Shown piece by piece: positions 15,162-23,624 of a stretch of DNA of 64,000 nucleotides. Within the stretch, counting starts at the first letter, position 1, and each line of letters starts with the position of its first letter. Origin of the DNA: Alsobacter sp045348435 (GTDB lineage: Bacteria; Pseudomonadota; Alphaproteobacteria; Rhizobiales; Beijerinckiaceae); assembly GCF_045348435.1 (NCBI RefSeq), contig NZ_CP157484.1:2480001-2544000 (forward strand), read 5' to 3'. The translations under genes were made by a program, and so were the position numbers. Under the pieces are notes generated by a model. The model saw only the letters and a program-made list of their open reading frames with translations. It had not been told where the DNA came from and searched no databases.

Positions 15162-17752
15162 TGTCGGGCCGTGCGTTCTTCGGCCGTTTTGGTTCGGGCA
15201 TGGTGAAACGACGCTATATTGCGGCTCTGGCCGTCGGCATCGCGAGCATCGGGCCGGTCACTTGGACCGACGCCCCGGTCGCGCAGACGCTGACGGACAG
15301 GCTCGCCAAGAAGACCGAGAAGGCGGGCCAGGGCAAGGACCGCCTGCTCGTGGAATCGCGCGAGCTCGTCTACGACAAGGACAAGAACACCGTCGCGGCC
15401 GTCGGCAACGCCCAGCTCTACTACCAGGGCCGCACGCTGGAGGCCGACAAGGTCATCTATGACCGGGCGAACAACCGCGTCTACGCGGAAGGCAACGCCA
15501 AGATGACCGAGGCCAACGGCCAGGTCGTCTATGGCAGCAAGTTCGAGCTCACCGACGACTTCAAGGACGGCTTCATCGATTCCCTGCGGGTCGACACCAT
15601 CGACAAGACGCATTTCGTGGCGCCGCGCGGCGAGCGCACCGGGGGCGAGACGACGGTCTTCGAGCGCGGCACCTACACGGCCTGCGACGCCTGCAAGGAC
15701 GACCCGACCAAGCCTCCTTTGTGGCAGGTCCGCGCCAAGCGGATCATCCACAAGAACGAGGAGCGCACCGTCTACTACGAGGACGCCACCCTCGAATTCT
15801 ACGGCGTGCCGATCGCCTATGTGCCGTTCTTCTCGGCGCCCGATTCGACCGTGAAGCGGAAATCCGGCTTCCTGGCCCCCCATTACGTCGCATCGTCGTC
15901 GATCGGCTATGGCGTGGCGGTGCCGTATTTCTGGGCGCTGGCGCCCAATTACGACCTGACGCTGACGCCCACCCTCCTGACCCGCCAGGGCCTGCTCGGC
16001 GAGGTGGAATGGCGCCATCGCCTGGTCAACGGCAGCTACAACATCCGCGCGTCCGGCATCTTCCAGCAGGACCCCAACGCCTTCCTGGCGCCGCCCTATG
16101 GCGCGCGCGACAAGGATTTCCGCGGCGCGGTCGACACGCGCGGCAAGTTCCTGATCAACGACAAGTGGGTCTGGGGCTGGGACCTGTCTGCCTCCACCGA
16201 CAAGTGGTACTACCAGAACTACAAATATCGCGGCTCGATAAACACCAACGCGATCTCCGCCTTCAACGCGCTGGGCTTCCGCGAGAACACGTCGACCATC
16301 AACCTCACGGGCCAGGGCCAGCGCAGCTGGTTCGACGGGCGCCTCTACTATTTCCGCGGCCTGTCCTACGCCGACTGGCAGAAGGTGCAGCCGGTCGTGC
16401 ACCCGGTGGTCGACTATGACCGCCGCTTCACCCCGGGCCTGATCGGCGGCGAATTCGCGCTCAGCGCCAATCTGACCAGCCTCACCCGCCAGCAGACCGA
16501 CTATCAGAGCCTGTACCAGGACAACGGGATCATCCCGGGCCGGTACCTGTTCCCGATCGGCTACGACGCGCTGGGCAACCCGATCCGGCTGTATGATTCC
16601 TGCGCCCCGGGCCAGTTCAACCCGAGCAAGTGCTACGTGCGCGGCGCGGCGGGCACCTACACCCGCCTGACCACGGACCTGTCCTGGCGCCGGACCTTCA
16701 TCGATCCGCTCGGCCAGAGCTGGACGCCCTTCGTGTCGGCGCGCGGCGAGGTCCTGTTCAAGTCGCCCGACACCGGCGGCCAGTTCAACAAATACCTGCC
16801 CAACTTCTTCGACACGAGCGACGACGTCGTGGTGCGCGGCATGCCGGCCGTCGGCGTGACCTATCGCTATCCCTTCGTGGCCGACAGCAGCATCGGCACG
16901 CATGTGATCGAGCCGATCGCCCAGATCATCGCCCGGCCCAACGAGTCGCAGATCAACAAGATCGTCAACGAGGACGCGCAGAGCCTCGTCTTCGACGACA
17001 CGAACCTGTTCTCGACGACCAAGTTCTCTGGCTATGACCGCACCGAGGGCGGCACGCGCGCCAATATCGGCGCGCAATACACCTTCACGATGCTGAACGG
17101 CGGCTATATCAGCACGCTGTTCGGGCAGTCCTACCAGATCGCCGGCCGCAACTCCTATTCGACGCCGGACCTCAGCCGCACGGGCCTCGACTCCGGCCTC
17201 GACACGACGCGCTCCGACTATGTCTCGCGCATCCAGATTGCGCCGTCCTCGAACCTCACCTTGACGGCGCGGTCGCGCTTCAACGAGACCGACTTCGCGC
17301 TGAAGCGCGTCGAACTGCAGGCCACCGCGACCTTCGCCAACCTGGCGACGAGCGTGATCTACGCCCGCTACGCGGCGCAGCCGGACCTGGGCATCTACAC
17401 CAAGCGCGAGGGCGTCTCGACGAACGCCCGCTACGACATCACGCCGAACTGGTACGTGACGGGCAGCGTCCTGGTCGATCTCAGCCGCCACGCGGCGGAG
17501 CGCTTCTACGGCGTGCAGGGCTACCAGACGTCGAACCCGGTCGGCATCGGGGCGCTGTCGCTGGGCGCCGGCTATCATGACGAGTGCACGACCTTCTCGG
17601 TCGTCTACCAGAACTCGGGCAAGCAGACGCTGGCGGACGGCTCGCGCGAGCGGGTCCAGACGGTGCTGCTGCGCCTCGAGTTGCGGACGCTGGGCTCGGC
17701 CAGCTACTCCTACAACCAGACCAGCGTCGTCACGGACGGCATCACCCAGTGA
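15161..17752 (+). CDS. lptD: LPS-assembly protein LptD
   Basis: An 863-residue outer-membrane beta-barrel protein that inserts LPS into the outer leaflet. A signal sequence spans about 14-40 (RRYIAALAVGIASIG, ending near VAQT). An OstA/LptA-like jellyroll follows (about 60-200; ESRELVYDKDKNTVAAVGNA is its first strand), then the C-terminal barrel, rich in alternating aromatic strands. The start at 15161 overlaps the lptG stop and has AGAGGACGG upstream; a second ATG at 15200 has no ribosome site. In many Hyphomicrobiales surA follows; here pdxA follows after 76 bases. Confidence 0.95.
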   Translation: MSGRAFFGRFGSGMVKRRYIAALAVGIASIGPVTWTDAPVAQTLTDRLAKKTEKAGQGKDRLLVESRELVYDKDKNTVAAVGNAQLYYQGRTLEADKVIYDRANNRVYAEGNAKMTEANGQVVYGSKFELTDDFKDGFIDSLRVDTIDKTHFVAPRGERTGGETTVFERGTYTACDACKDDPTKPPLWQVRAKRIIHKNEERTVYYEDATLEFYGVPIAYVPFFSAPDSTVKRKSGFLAPHYVASSSIGYGVAVPYFWALAPNYDLTLTPTLLTRQGLLGEVEWRHRLVNGSYNIRASGIFQQDPNAFLAPPYGARDKDFRGAVDTRGKFLINDKWVWGWDLSASTDKWYYQNYKYRGSINTNAISAFNALGFRENTSTINLTGQGQRSWFDGRLYYFRGLSYADWQKVQPVVHPVVDYDRRFTPGLIGGEFALSANLTSLTRQQTDYQSLYQDNGIIPGRYLFPIGYDALGNPIRLYDSCAPGQFNPSKCYVRGAAGTYTRLTTDLSWRRTFIDPLGQSWTPFVSARGEVLFKSPDTGGQFNKYLPNFFDTSDDVVVRGMPAVGVTYRYPFVADSSIGTHVIEPIAQIIARPNESQINKIVNEDAQSLVFDDTNLFSTTKFSGYDRTEGGTRANIGAQYTFTMLNGGYISTLFGQSYQIAGRNSYSTPDLSRTGLDSGLDTTRSDYVSRIQIAPSSNLTLTARSRFNETDFALKRVELQATATFANLATSVIYARYAAQPDLGIYTKREGVSTNARYDITPNWYVTGSVLVDLSRHAAERFYGVQGYQTSNPVGIGALSLGAGYHDECTTFSVVYQNSGKQTLADGSRERVQTVLLRLELRTLGSASYSYNQTSVVTDGITQ

Positions 17753-17828
17753 CGCCGCCCCGGCGGCGGAACAGGCGAGGCCCCGGCGGTCCGGCGCAGG
17801 GCGTTCCGCCGCGCATGGGGCGACAGTC

Positions 17829-18845
17829 ATGACCACGCCAGCGCCCACAGGCCTGCCGCTCGTGCTGACCCAGGGCGATCCCGCCGGGATCGGGCCTGAA
17901 CTCACGGTCCGGGCCTGGCTCGACCGCGGCCGGGCGGGCGCGCGCCCCTTCGTGGCGGCGACCGATCCCCGCCTCCTCGCTGCGGCGGCGCAGCGACTTG
18001 GCGTTGAAGCGCCGCTCGCCGTGGTCGAGCCCGAGGAGGCAGGCTCGGCCTTTGCGACCGCCCTGCCCGTGCTGGCCGGCTGCGCGGCGGTGGAGGCCCG
18101 GCCGGGCGCTCCCGACCCGGCGACGGCGGCCTCGACCATCGCGTCCATCGACCGGGCCGTCGACCTGGTCCATGCGGGACGGGCGGCCGCCGTGGTCACC
18201 AATCCGATCGCCAAGTCGGTGTTGTACCAGGCCGGCTTCCGGCACCCGGGGCACACCGAATATCTCGCGGCGCTCGCGGCCCGGTTCTGGTCGATGCCCG
18301 AGCCGCTGCCGGTGATGATGCTCTGGTCGGAGACGCTCGCGGTCGTGCCGGTGACGATCCACATCCCGCTGAGCCGGGTTCCTGCGGCGCTGACGACCGA
18401 CCTCATCGTCGAGACCGGCCGGATCACCGCGCGCGACCTGATGGCGCGGTTCGGCCTGGACCGGCCGAGGCTGGCCGTCTCGGGCCTGAACCCCCACGCC
18501 GGCGAAGGCGGCGCGCTGGGGACGGAGGACGACGCCGTCGTTCGCCCCGCGGTCGAGCGGCTGCGCGCGGAGGGCTTCGAAGCCTTCGGCCCGCTGCCGG
18601 CGGACACCATGTTCCACGCGCGGGCGCGCGCCGGCTACGACGTCGCGCTGTGCATGTATCACGACCAGGCGCTCATCCCGATCAAGGCCCTGGCCTTCGA
18701 CGACGGCGTCAATGTCACGCTCGGGCTGCCCTTCGTGCGGACGTCGCCGGATCACGGAACCGCCTTCGACATCGCCGGCCGGGGGCTCGCGCGGCCCGAC
18801 AGCCTGATCGCGGCGCTGCGCCTGGCCGGCCGGCTCGCCCCATGA
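17829..18845 (+). CDS. pdxA: 4-hydroxythreonine-4-phosphate dehydrogenase
   Basis: A 338-residue NAD-dependent, metal-requiring enzyme of pyridoxal 5'-phosphate synthesis (DXP-dependent route). Signatures seen: LTQGDPAGIGPEL at the start, TNPIAKSVLYQAGFRHPGHTEYLA with the first metal ligand, SGLNPHAGEGG, and YHDQALIPIKALAFDDGVNVTLGLPFVRTSPDHG-like blocks holding the other ligands. Length is normal. The ATG at 17829 is taken since the upstream frame is the end of lptD in another phase. The stop overlaps rsmA by four bases (ATGA). The pdxA-rsmA pair is widely conserved. Confidence 0.96.
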   Translation: MTTPAPTGLPLVLTQGDPAGIGPELTVRAWLDRGRAGARPFVAATDPRLLAAAAQRLGVEAPLAVVEPEEAGSAFATALPVLAGCAAVEARPGAPDPATAASTIASIDRAVDLVHAGRAAAVVTNPIAKSVLYQAGFRHPGHTEYLAALAARFWSMPEPLPVMMLWSETLAVVPVTIHIPLSRVPAALTTDLIVETGRITARDLMARFGLDRPRLAVSGLNPHAGEGGALGTEDDAVVRPAVERLRAEGFEAFGPLPADTMFHARARAGYDVALCMYHDQALIPIKALAFDDGVNVTLGLPFVRTSPDHGTAFDIAGRGLARPDSLIAALRLAGRLAP

Positions 18846-19708
18846 GCGCGATCGACGGCCTGCCGCCCCTACGCGACGTCATTCGCGACCACGACCTCGC
18901 GGCCAAGCGCTCGCTCGGCCAGAACTTCCTGTTGGACCTGAACCTCACCGCCAAGATCGCGCGCAGCGCGGGCCCGCTGGACGGCGTCACGGTGATCGAG
19001 GTTGGGCCCGGCCCGGGCGGCCTCACCCGTGCGCTGCTGTCGCTCGGCGCCGCGCATGTCATCGCCGTGGAACGCGATTCGCGCTGCCTGCCGGCCCTGG
19101 CCCAGATCGCGGCGCACTATCCGGGCAGGCTTACGGTGGCGCCGGGCGACGCCCTGCAGGCCGACTGGCCGGCGCTGCTGCGCCAGGTCCATGGCGACGC
19201 GCCCGCCCGGGTGCGGATCGTCGCCAACCTCCCCTACAACATCGGCACCGTGCTGCTGACGCGATGGATCGAGACGGAGCCCTGGCCGCCCTTCTTCGAG
19301 AGCATGACGCTGATGTTCCAGCGCGAGGTGGCCGAGCGGATCGTGGCGACGCCCGACGACCCCAAGGACTACGGACGCCTCGGCGTGCTATGCGGCTGGC
19401 GGACCGAGGCCCGAATACTGTTCGACGTCCCGCCGTCCGCCTTCACGCCGCCGCCGAAGATCATGTCGTCGGTGGTCTCGCTGTCGCCGCGCAGCCGGCC
19501 GCTGGCCTGCGACGCCGCGACCCTCTCCGCCGTCACCGCCGCCGCCTTCGGCCAGCGCCGCAAGATGCTGCGGCAGAGCCTCAAATCCCTTCAGGCCGAT
19601 CCGGCGCCGCTGATTCAGGCCGCCGGCCTCGATCCCACCGCCCGGGCCGAGACGGTGCCCGTGGAGGGCTTCGTCGCGCTGGCCCAGGCCTGGCGACCTC
19701 AGGGCTGA
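18842..19708 (+). CDS. rsmA: 16S rRNA dimethyladenosine transferase (KsgA)
   Basis: A 288-residue SAM-dependent enzyme that dimethylates A1518 and A1519 (E. coli numbering) of 16S rRNA during small-subunit maturation. Motif I is IEVGPGPGGLT, the acidic strand is VIAVERD, and the catalytic motif IV is NLPYNIGT. The C-terminal helical domain carries FGQRRKMLRQSL, the KsgA signature. The N-terminus KRSLGQNFLLD is also diagnostic. The start at 18842 overlaps the pdxA stop. The next gene downstream, unusually, is a chemotaxis receptor. Confidence 0.96.
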   Translation: MSAIDGLPPLRDVIRDHDLAAKRSLGQNFLLDLNLTAKIARSAGPLDGVTVIEVGPGPGGLTRALLSLGAAHVIAVERDSRCLPALAQIAAHYPGRLTVAPGDALQADWPALLRQVHGDAPARVRIVANLPYNIGTVLLTRWIETEPWPPFFESMTLMFQREVAERIVATPDDPKDYGRLGVLCGWRTEARILFDVPPSAFTPPPKIMSSVVSLSPRSRPLACDAATLSAVTAAAFGQRRKMLRQSLKSLQADPAPLIQAAGLDPTARAETVPVEGFVALAQAWRPQG

Positions 19709-19887
19709 GCCCAACCCGGCGAGCCTTCTGCAATCCTGAGTGTACGTTGCAGTTTCATGCAATTATCAGTCGTAATTCCTTAACTTGATTGTTGATAATC
19801 GAGATCGCGGGTTGCGCGTCGGGCGCCTCGACGCCGTGTTTCAGGTGGGCCGACGCTGCATCCACTGACCCGCGATCGGAGAGACCA

Positions 19888-21960
19888 ATGCTGAGAATTT
19901 CACGGGTGTTCGGGTTGCTGATCGCCGCGACCGTCCTCTCATGCGGCGCCCTCATCTATAGCCTTGTGATCGCGGGGAGCGCGAGCGACGCCATACGCGA
20001 CGCCAACAGCCGCAAATACCAGTCCTATCTCCTGGCCGACGAACTTCGCCAGAGCTCGGACGACCTGACGCGCCTGGGCCGGACCTACGTGGTCACCGGC
20101 GACGCCTCCTTCAAACAGCAATATATGGACATCCTGGACATCCGTGACGGCAAGAAGCCGCGGCCCCGCGACTATCATCGCGTCTACTGGGACTTCGTGG
20201 CGGCGGGCATCGCCCAGCCCCGCCCGGCCGGCGCCGCCGCGCCGCTTCTCGACCTGATGAAGCAGACCGGATTCACCGAAGCCGAATTCGCCAAGCTGCA
20301 GCAAGCCAAGGCCAATTCGGACGGCCTCGTCGGTCTCGAAGTGGAGGCCATGTCCCTGGTGGAAGGAAAGCGCAGCGGCGGAAAGGCCACTCCGGCCGAC
20401 GAGGCCAAGGCCCGGGAACTGCTGCATTCGCCGCTGTACCACCAGTACAAGGCGAAGATCATGACGCCGGTGGACGAGTTCTTCGCGCTCCTCGAACACC
20501 GCACCCAGGCCGAGGTCGAGGCCGCCGCTGCGGCGAGCGACAAGGCGCAGACCATGGCCCGGCTCTCCGCGGGCGTGCTGGCGCTCCTGGTGCTCGTCAG
20601 CGGCGCCTTCGTGGCCATCAGGGTGCTCGGGGGGCTCGATGGCCTCGCCGCGTCCATGAAGGGCATCGTCGAGGGGGATCTCTCGGTCCAGGTGAAGGGC
20701 GCGGGCAGAACCGACGAGATCGGCGACATGGCCGGCCACCTGCAGGTGTTCAAGGAGAACGCTCAGCGCATGCGCAAGCTCGAGGCTGGCGAAAGGGCGG
20801 CGCGCGATCGCCAGGACAGCGAGCTCAAGGCCGCCCGCTCGGCCGCGCTCGGCAAGATCATGCAGGACGTGGGATCGGTGGTGAGCGCGGCGGCCGATGG
20901 CGACTTCACCGCCCGCATCGCCGTCAACGAGGTCGACGCCGACCTGCGCGAGCTGGTGCTGGGCATCAACCGAATCAACCAGACGGTCGACGAGGCCACC
21001 TCCGATTTCGTCCAGGCCCTCACGGCGATCTCGGCCGGCGACCTGACGCGCTCCATCGACACCGCCTACCGCGGGCGCTTCGAGGAGCTCAAGGACGCCG
21101 TCAACGCGACGGTCACGCAGCTCGCCGACACCGTGATGGTGATCCAGCGCTCCGCCTCGGAGGTCACCGCCGCGGCCGGCGAGATCAACAGCGGCGCCAA
21201 GGACCTCTCGGCCCGCACGGAGGACCAGGCCTCCAGCCTGGAGGAGACGGCGGCCACGACCGAGCAGCTCGCCGCCTCCGTGAAGGCGAGCGCCGCCTCG
21301 GCCCGCCACGCCGCCGAAATGGCCCGCGAGGCCACCGATGTGGCCAGCACGGGCGGCAGGATCGTGCGGGACGCGGTGGACGCGATGGGCCGGATCGAGG
21401 ACGCCAGCCGGAAGATCTCGGACATTTCGTCCGTGATCGACGACATCGCCTTCCAGACAAACCTGCTCGCCCTCAACGCCGCCGTCGAGGCGGCGCGCGC
21501 GGGCGAGGCCGGCAAGGGCTTCGCCGTCGTGGCCTCGGAGGTCCGCACGCTGGCGCAGCGCTCCAGCGAAGCCGCAAAGGACATCAACGCCCTGATCGCC
21601 TCCACCAGCCAGGAGGTGACGCAGGGCGTCGAGATGGTGCGTTCGGCGGGCGCCGCGCTGGAGCAGATCGTCGGCGCTTCGGAGAAGGTTTCGGCGACCG
21701 TCAACGAGATCTCGGCCGCGACCGCCGAACAGGCCAACGGCATCGACGAGATGAGCCAGGCGGTCGCCACCCTCGACCAGACGACGCAGCAGAACGCCGC
21801 GCTGGCGGAGGAAAGCTCCGCGTCCGCCGACAGCCTGCTGACGGAGATCCGCAACCTGAACGACGTGGTGGCGGTGTTCAGGACGGGCCGGCCCGCCGTC
21901 CGCGCCGCCGACGACGCGCGCCGGCCGGGCGCTCCCGTCCGCAGGCGGCGGGCGGCCTGA
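19888..21960 (+). CDS. Methyl-accepting chemotaxis protein
   Basis: A 690-residue transmembrane receptor. TM1 is at about 6-29 and TM2 at about 226-249, bounding a 195-residue periplasmic sensor domain. A HAMP domain (about 250-300) is followed by a second HAMP-like segment (about 320-375), then a long coiled-coil signalling domain. The hairpin tip shows the highly conserved IDDIAFQTNLLALNAAVEAA and GEAGKGFAVVASEVRTLAQR. There is no C-terminal CheR/CheB pentapeptide; the protein ends Arg/Ala-rich. The ligand is unknown. The ATG at 19888 has CGGAGAGA upstream. Its placement between rsmA and gmk breaks a usually compact core block, and no other che genes are nearby. Confidence 0.93.
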   Translation: MLRISRVFGLLIAATVLSCGALIYSLVIAGSASDAIRDANSRKYQSYLLADELRQSSDDLTRLGRTYVVTGDASFKQQYMDILDIRDGKKPRPRDYHRVYWDFVAAGIAQPRPAGAAAPLLDLMKQTGFTEAEFAKLQQAKANSDGLVGLEVEAMSLVEGKRSGGKATPADEAKARELLHSPLYHQYKAKIMTPVDEFFALLEHRTQAEVEAAAAASDKAQTMARLSAGVLALLVLVSGAFVAIRVLGGLDGLAASMKGIVEGDLSVQVKGAGRTDEIGDMAGHLQVFKENAQRMRKLEAGERAARDRQDSELKAARSAALGKIMQDVGSVVSAAADGDFTARIAVNEVDADLRELVLGINRINQTVDEATSDFVQALTAISAGDLTRSIDTAYRGRFEELKDAVNATVTQLADTVMVIQRSASEVTAAAGEINSGAKDLSARTEDQASSLEETAATTEQLAASVKASAASARHAAEMAREATDVASTGGRIVRDAVDAMGRIEDASRKISDISSVIDDIAFQTNLLALNAAVEAARAGEAGKGFAVVASEVRTLAQRSSEAAKDINALIASTSQEVTQGVEMVRSAGAALEQIVGASEKVSATVNEISAATAEQANGIDEMSQAVATLDQTTQQNAALAEESSASADSLLTEIRNLNDVVAVFRTGRPAVRAADDARRPGAPVRRRRAA

Positions 21961-21972
21961 CCTCCGGCCGCC
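21951..21972. terminator. Possible shared terminator between convergent MCP and gmk genes
   Basis: A 7-bp perfect stem (21951-21957 with 21966-21972) spans the stop codon of the chemotaxis gene in the 26-base gap before the convergent gmk stop. It is GC-rich without a T tract, so it is only a candidate. Confidence 0.3.
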
Positions 21973-21986
21973 GCACAGGCCGCGGC

Positions 21987-22652
21987 TCAGAGGTCCTTCA
22001 GGAGCCCGTGGACGAAGTCAGGGAGCCCGGTCTGGCGCTCCCGCTTCAGCCGCTCGGCGACCAGGATCGCCTGCAGCCGGGGGAAGGTGCGGTTCAGGTC
22101 GTCGTTGACGAGCACATAGTCGTAGTCCCGCCAGCGGTCGATCTCGACCTTGGCGGCGGCCAGGCGCCGGGCGATGACCTCGGGGCTGTCCTCGGCCCGC
22201 CGCTCGAGCCGATGCTTCAGCTCCGGGATCGAGGGCGGCAGGATGAAGACGCTGACGACGTCGGCCGCCGCCTTCTCGCGCACCTGCATCGCGCCCTGGT
22301 AGTCGATGTCGAACAGGATGTCCTGGCCGCCCGCCAGCGCCTGGTCGATCTCGCGCCGCGGCGATCCGTAGAAATTGCCGTGGACCTCGGCCCATTCCAG
22401 GAGATCGCCCCGGTCGCGCAGGGCGATGAACTCGTCGACCGCGATGAACCGGTAATGCACGCCGTCGACCTCGCTGGGCCGGCGCGGCCGCGTGGTGACC
22501 GAGATGGACAGCGCCAGCGTCGGCTCCTTGTCGCGCAAGAGGCGCGTCAGCGTGGTCTTGCCCGCGCCGGACGGCGAGGACAGGACCAGCAGCAGCCCCC
22601 GGCGGCTGACGAGATCATTGGCGAGTTGGGCGGTCATCGTCTCACTCGACAT
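21987..22652 (-). CDS. gmk: Guanylate kinase
   Basis: A 221-residue GMP kinase (GMP + ATP to GDP + ADP). The P-loop is SSPSGAGKTT (about 25-34). The GMP-binding stretch SVTTRPRRPSEVDGVHYRF and the lid region RRAEDSPEVIARRL are present. The start at 22652 overlaps the yicC stop by 11 bases; an alternative ATG at 22637 (MTAQLANDL) would begin just after that stop, and neither has a clearly better ribosome site. It is the last gene of the fab-mltG-yicC-gmk run and converges on the chemotaxis receptor gene. Confidence 0.96.
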   Translation of the reverse strand: MSSETMTAQLANDLVSRRGLLLVLSSPSGAGKTTLTRLLRDKEPTLALSISVTTRPRRPSEVDGVHYRFIAVDEFIALRDRGDLLEWAEVHGNFYGSPRREIDQALAGGQDILFDIDYQGAMQVREKAAADVVSVFILPPSIPELKHRLERRAEDSPEVIARRLAAAKVEIDRWRDYDYVLVNDDLNRTFPRLQAILVAERLKRERQTGLPDFVHGLLKDL

Positions 22653-23529
22653 TCTGGACCTGCTCGCGGAACTGCTCCACCTCCGTCTTGAGGTCGAGCC
22701 CGATCACCGTCAGGGCCACGTCGTTGGCCTTGGCGCAGAGCGTATTGGCCTCGCGGGAGAACTCCTGGGCGAGAAAGTCCAGCCGGCGCCCCACGGGGCC
22801 GCCCTTGCCGATCAGTTCGCGCGCCGCGCCCACATGGGCGCGCAGGCGGTCGATCTCCTCGCGGATGTCGGCCTTGGCGGCCAGCAGCACGGCCTCCTGG
22901 TGGAGGCGGTTGGGGTCGAGTCCCTGCGAGGCGTCGAGCAGCGCCGCGATCTGTTCGGCGAGGCGCGCCTTCACGGCCTCGGCTTTGCGCGCCGGGCAGG
23001 CGTCCGCCGCGGCCGCCAGCTCCTCGATCGTATCGATGCGCCGGGCGAGGAGCCCGCGCAACGCCTCGCCCTCCTGGCGCCGGGTGACGACGAGCTCGGA
23101 CAGGGCCCGGTCAAGGCCCTCCAGCATGCCGGCCGCGCTCTCGGCGGCCGCCGCCTCGTCCTCCTCCGCTTCGGCGATCTCGACCACGCCGCGCACGCCG
23201 AGCAGCGCCCCCACGGAGGGCGCGCGCAGCCCGAGCCGGCCGTCATAGGGGGCGAGCGCCTCCACCAGCGAATCGAGCAAGGCGGTGTTGACCCGAGCCA
23301 CCGGCGGGGAGGCCTCGCGAGACGCCGTCAGGGAGGCGAAGCAGGTGCCGCGCTGCAGCGCCCGGCCGATGCGCGCCCGCGCCTCCTCGCCGATCGCCTC
23401 AAAGCCGGGCGGCGTCTTGAGCCGCACATCGAGCCCCTTGGCGTTGACGGTCTTCAGTTCCCAGACATACCGCCAGGGTCCGGTCTGCCCGACCTCCCGG
23501 GCGAATCCGGTCATGCTTGCAAGCGCCAT
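22642..23529 (-). CDS. yicC: YicC/YloC family endoribonuclease
   Basis: A 295-residue protein starting MALASMTGFAREVG, with the YicC_N block WELKTVNAKGLDVRLKTP and the C-terminal DUF1732 block ending FLAQEFSREANTLCAKANDV and LDLKTEVEQFREQVQNVE. The family is known as a hexameric RNase, YicC in E. coli and YloC in Bacillus. Length is normal. It overlaps gmk by 11 bases and lies about 95 bases downstream of mltG, the normal alphaproteobacterial order. Confidence 0.95.
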   Translation of the reverse strand: MALASMTGFAREVGQTGPWRYVWELKTVNAKGLDVRLKTPPGFEAIGEEARARIGRALQRGTCFASLTASREASPPVARVNTALLDSLVEALAPYDGRLGLRAPSVGALLGVRGVVEIAEAEEDEAAAAESAAGMLEGLDRALSELVVTRRQEGEALRGLLARRIDTIEELAAAADACPARKAEAVKARLAEQIAALLDASQGLDPNRLHQEAVLLAAKADIREEIDRLRAHVGAARELIGKGGPVGRRLDFLAQEFSREANTLCAKANDVALTVIGLDLKTEVEQFREQVQNVE

Positions 23530-23624
23530 GGCGTGTTCCGTCGCAAGAAGTTGCGCTGGCGCTGTTTAGGCCGGGACGCCTCGCGCTTCAAGCCGGGCGA
23601 CGCGGCGCGGCTGGCCGCCCCGCC

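Noticed and set aside
15146..18610. A 1154-codon open frame on the minus strand
   Set aside because: Antisense to lptD and pdxA, with no recognisable domain; explained by GC-rich codon usage of the real genes.
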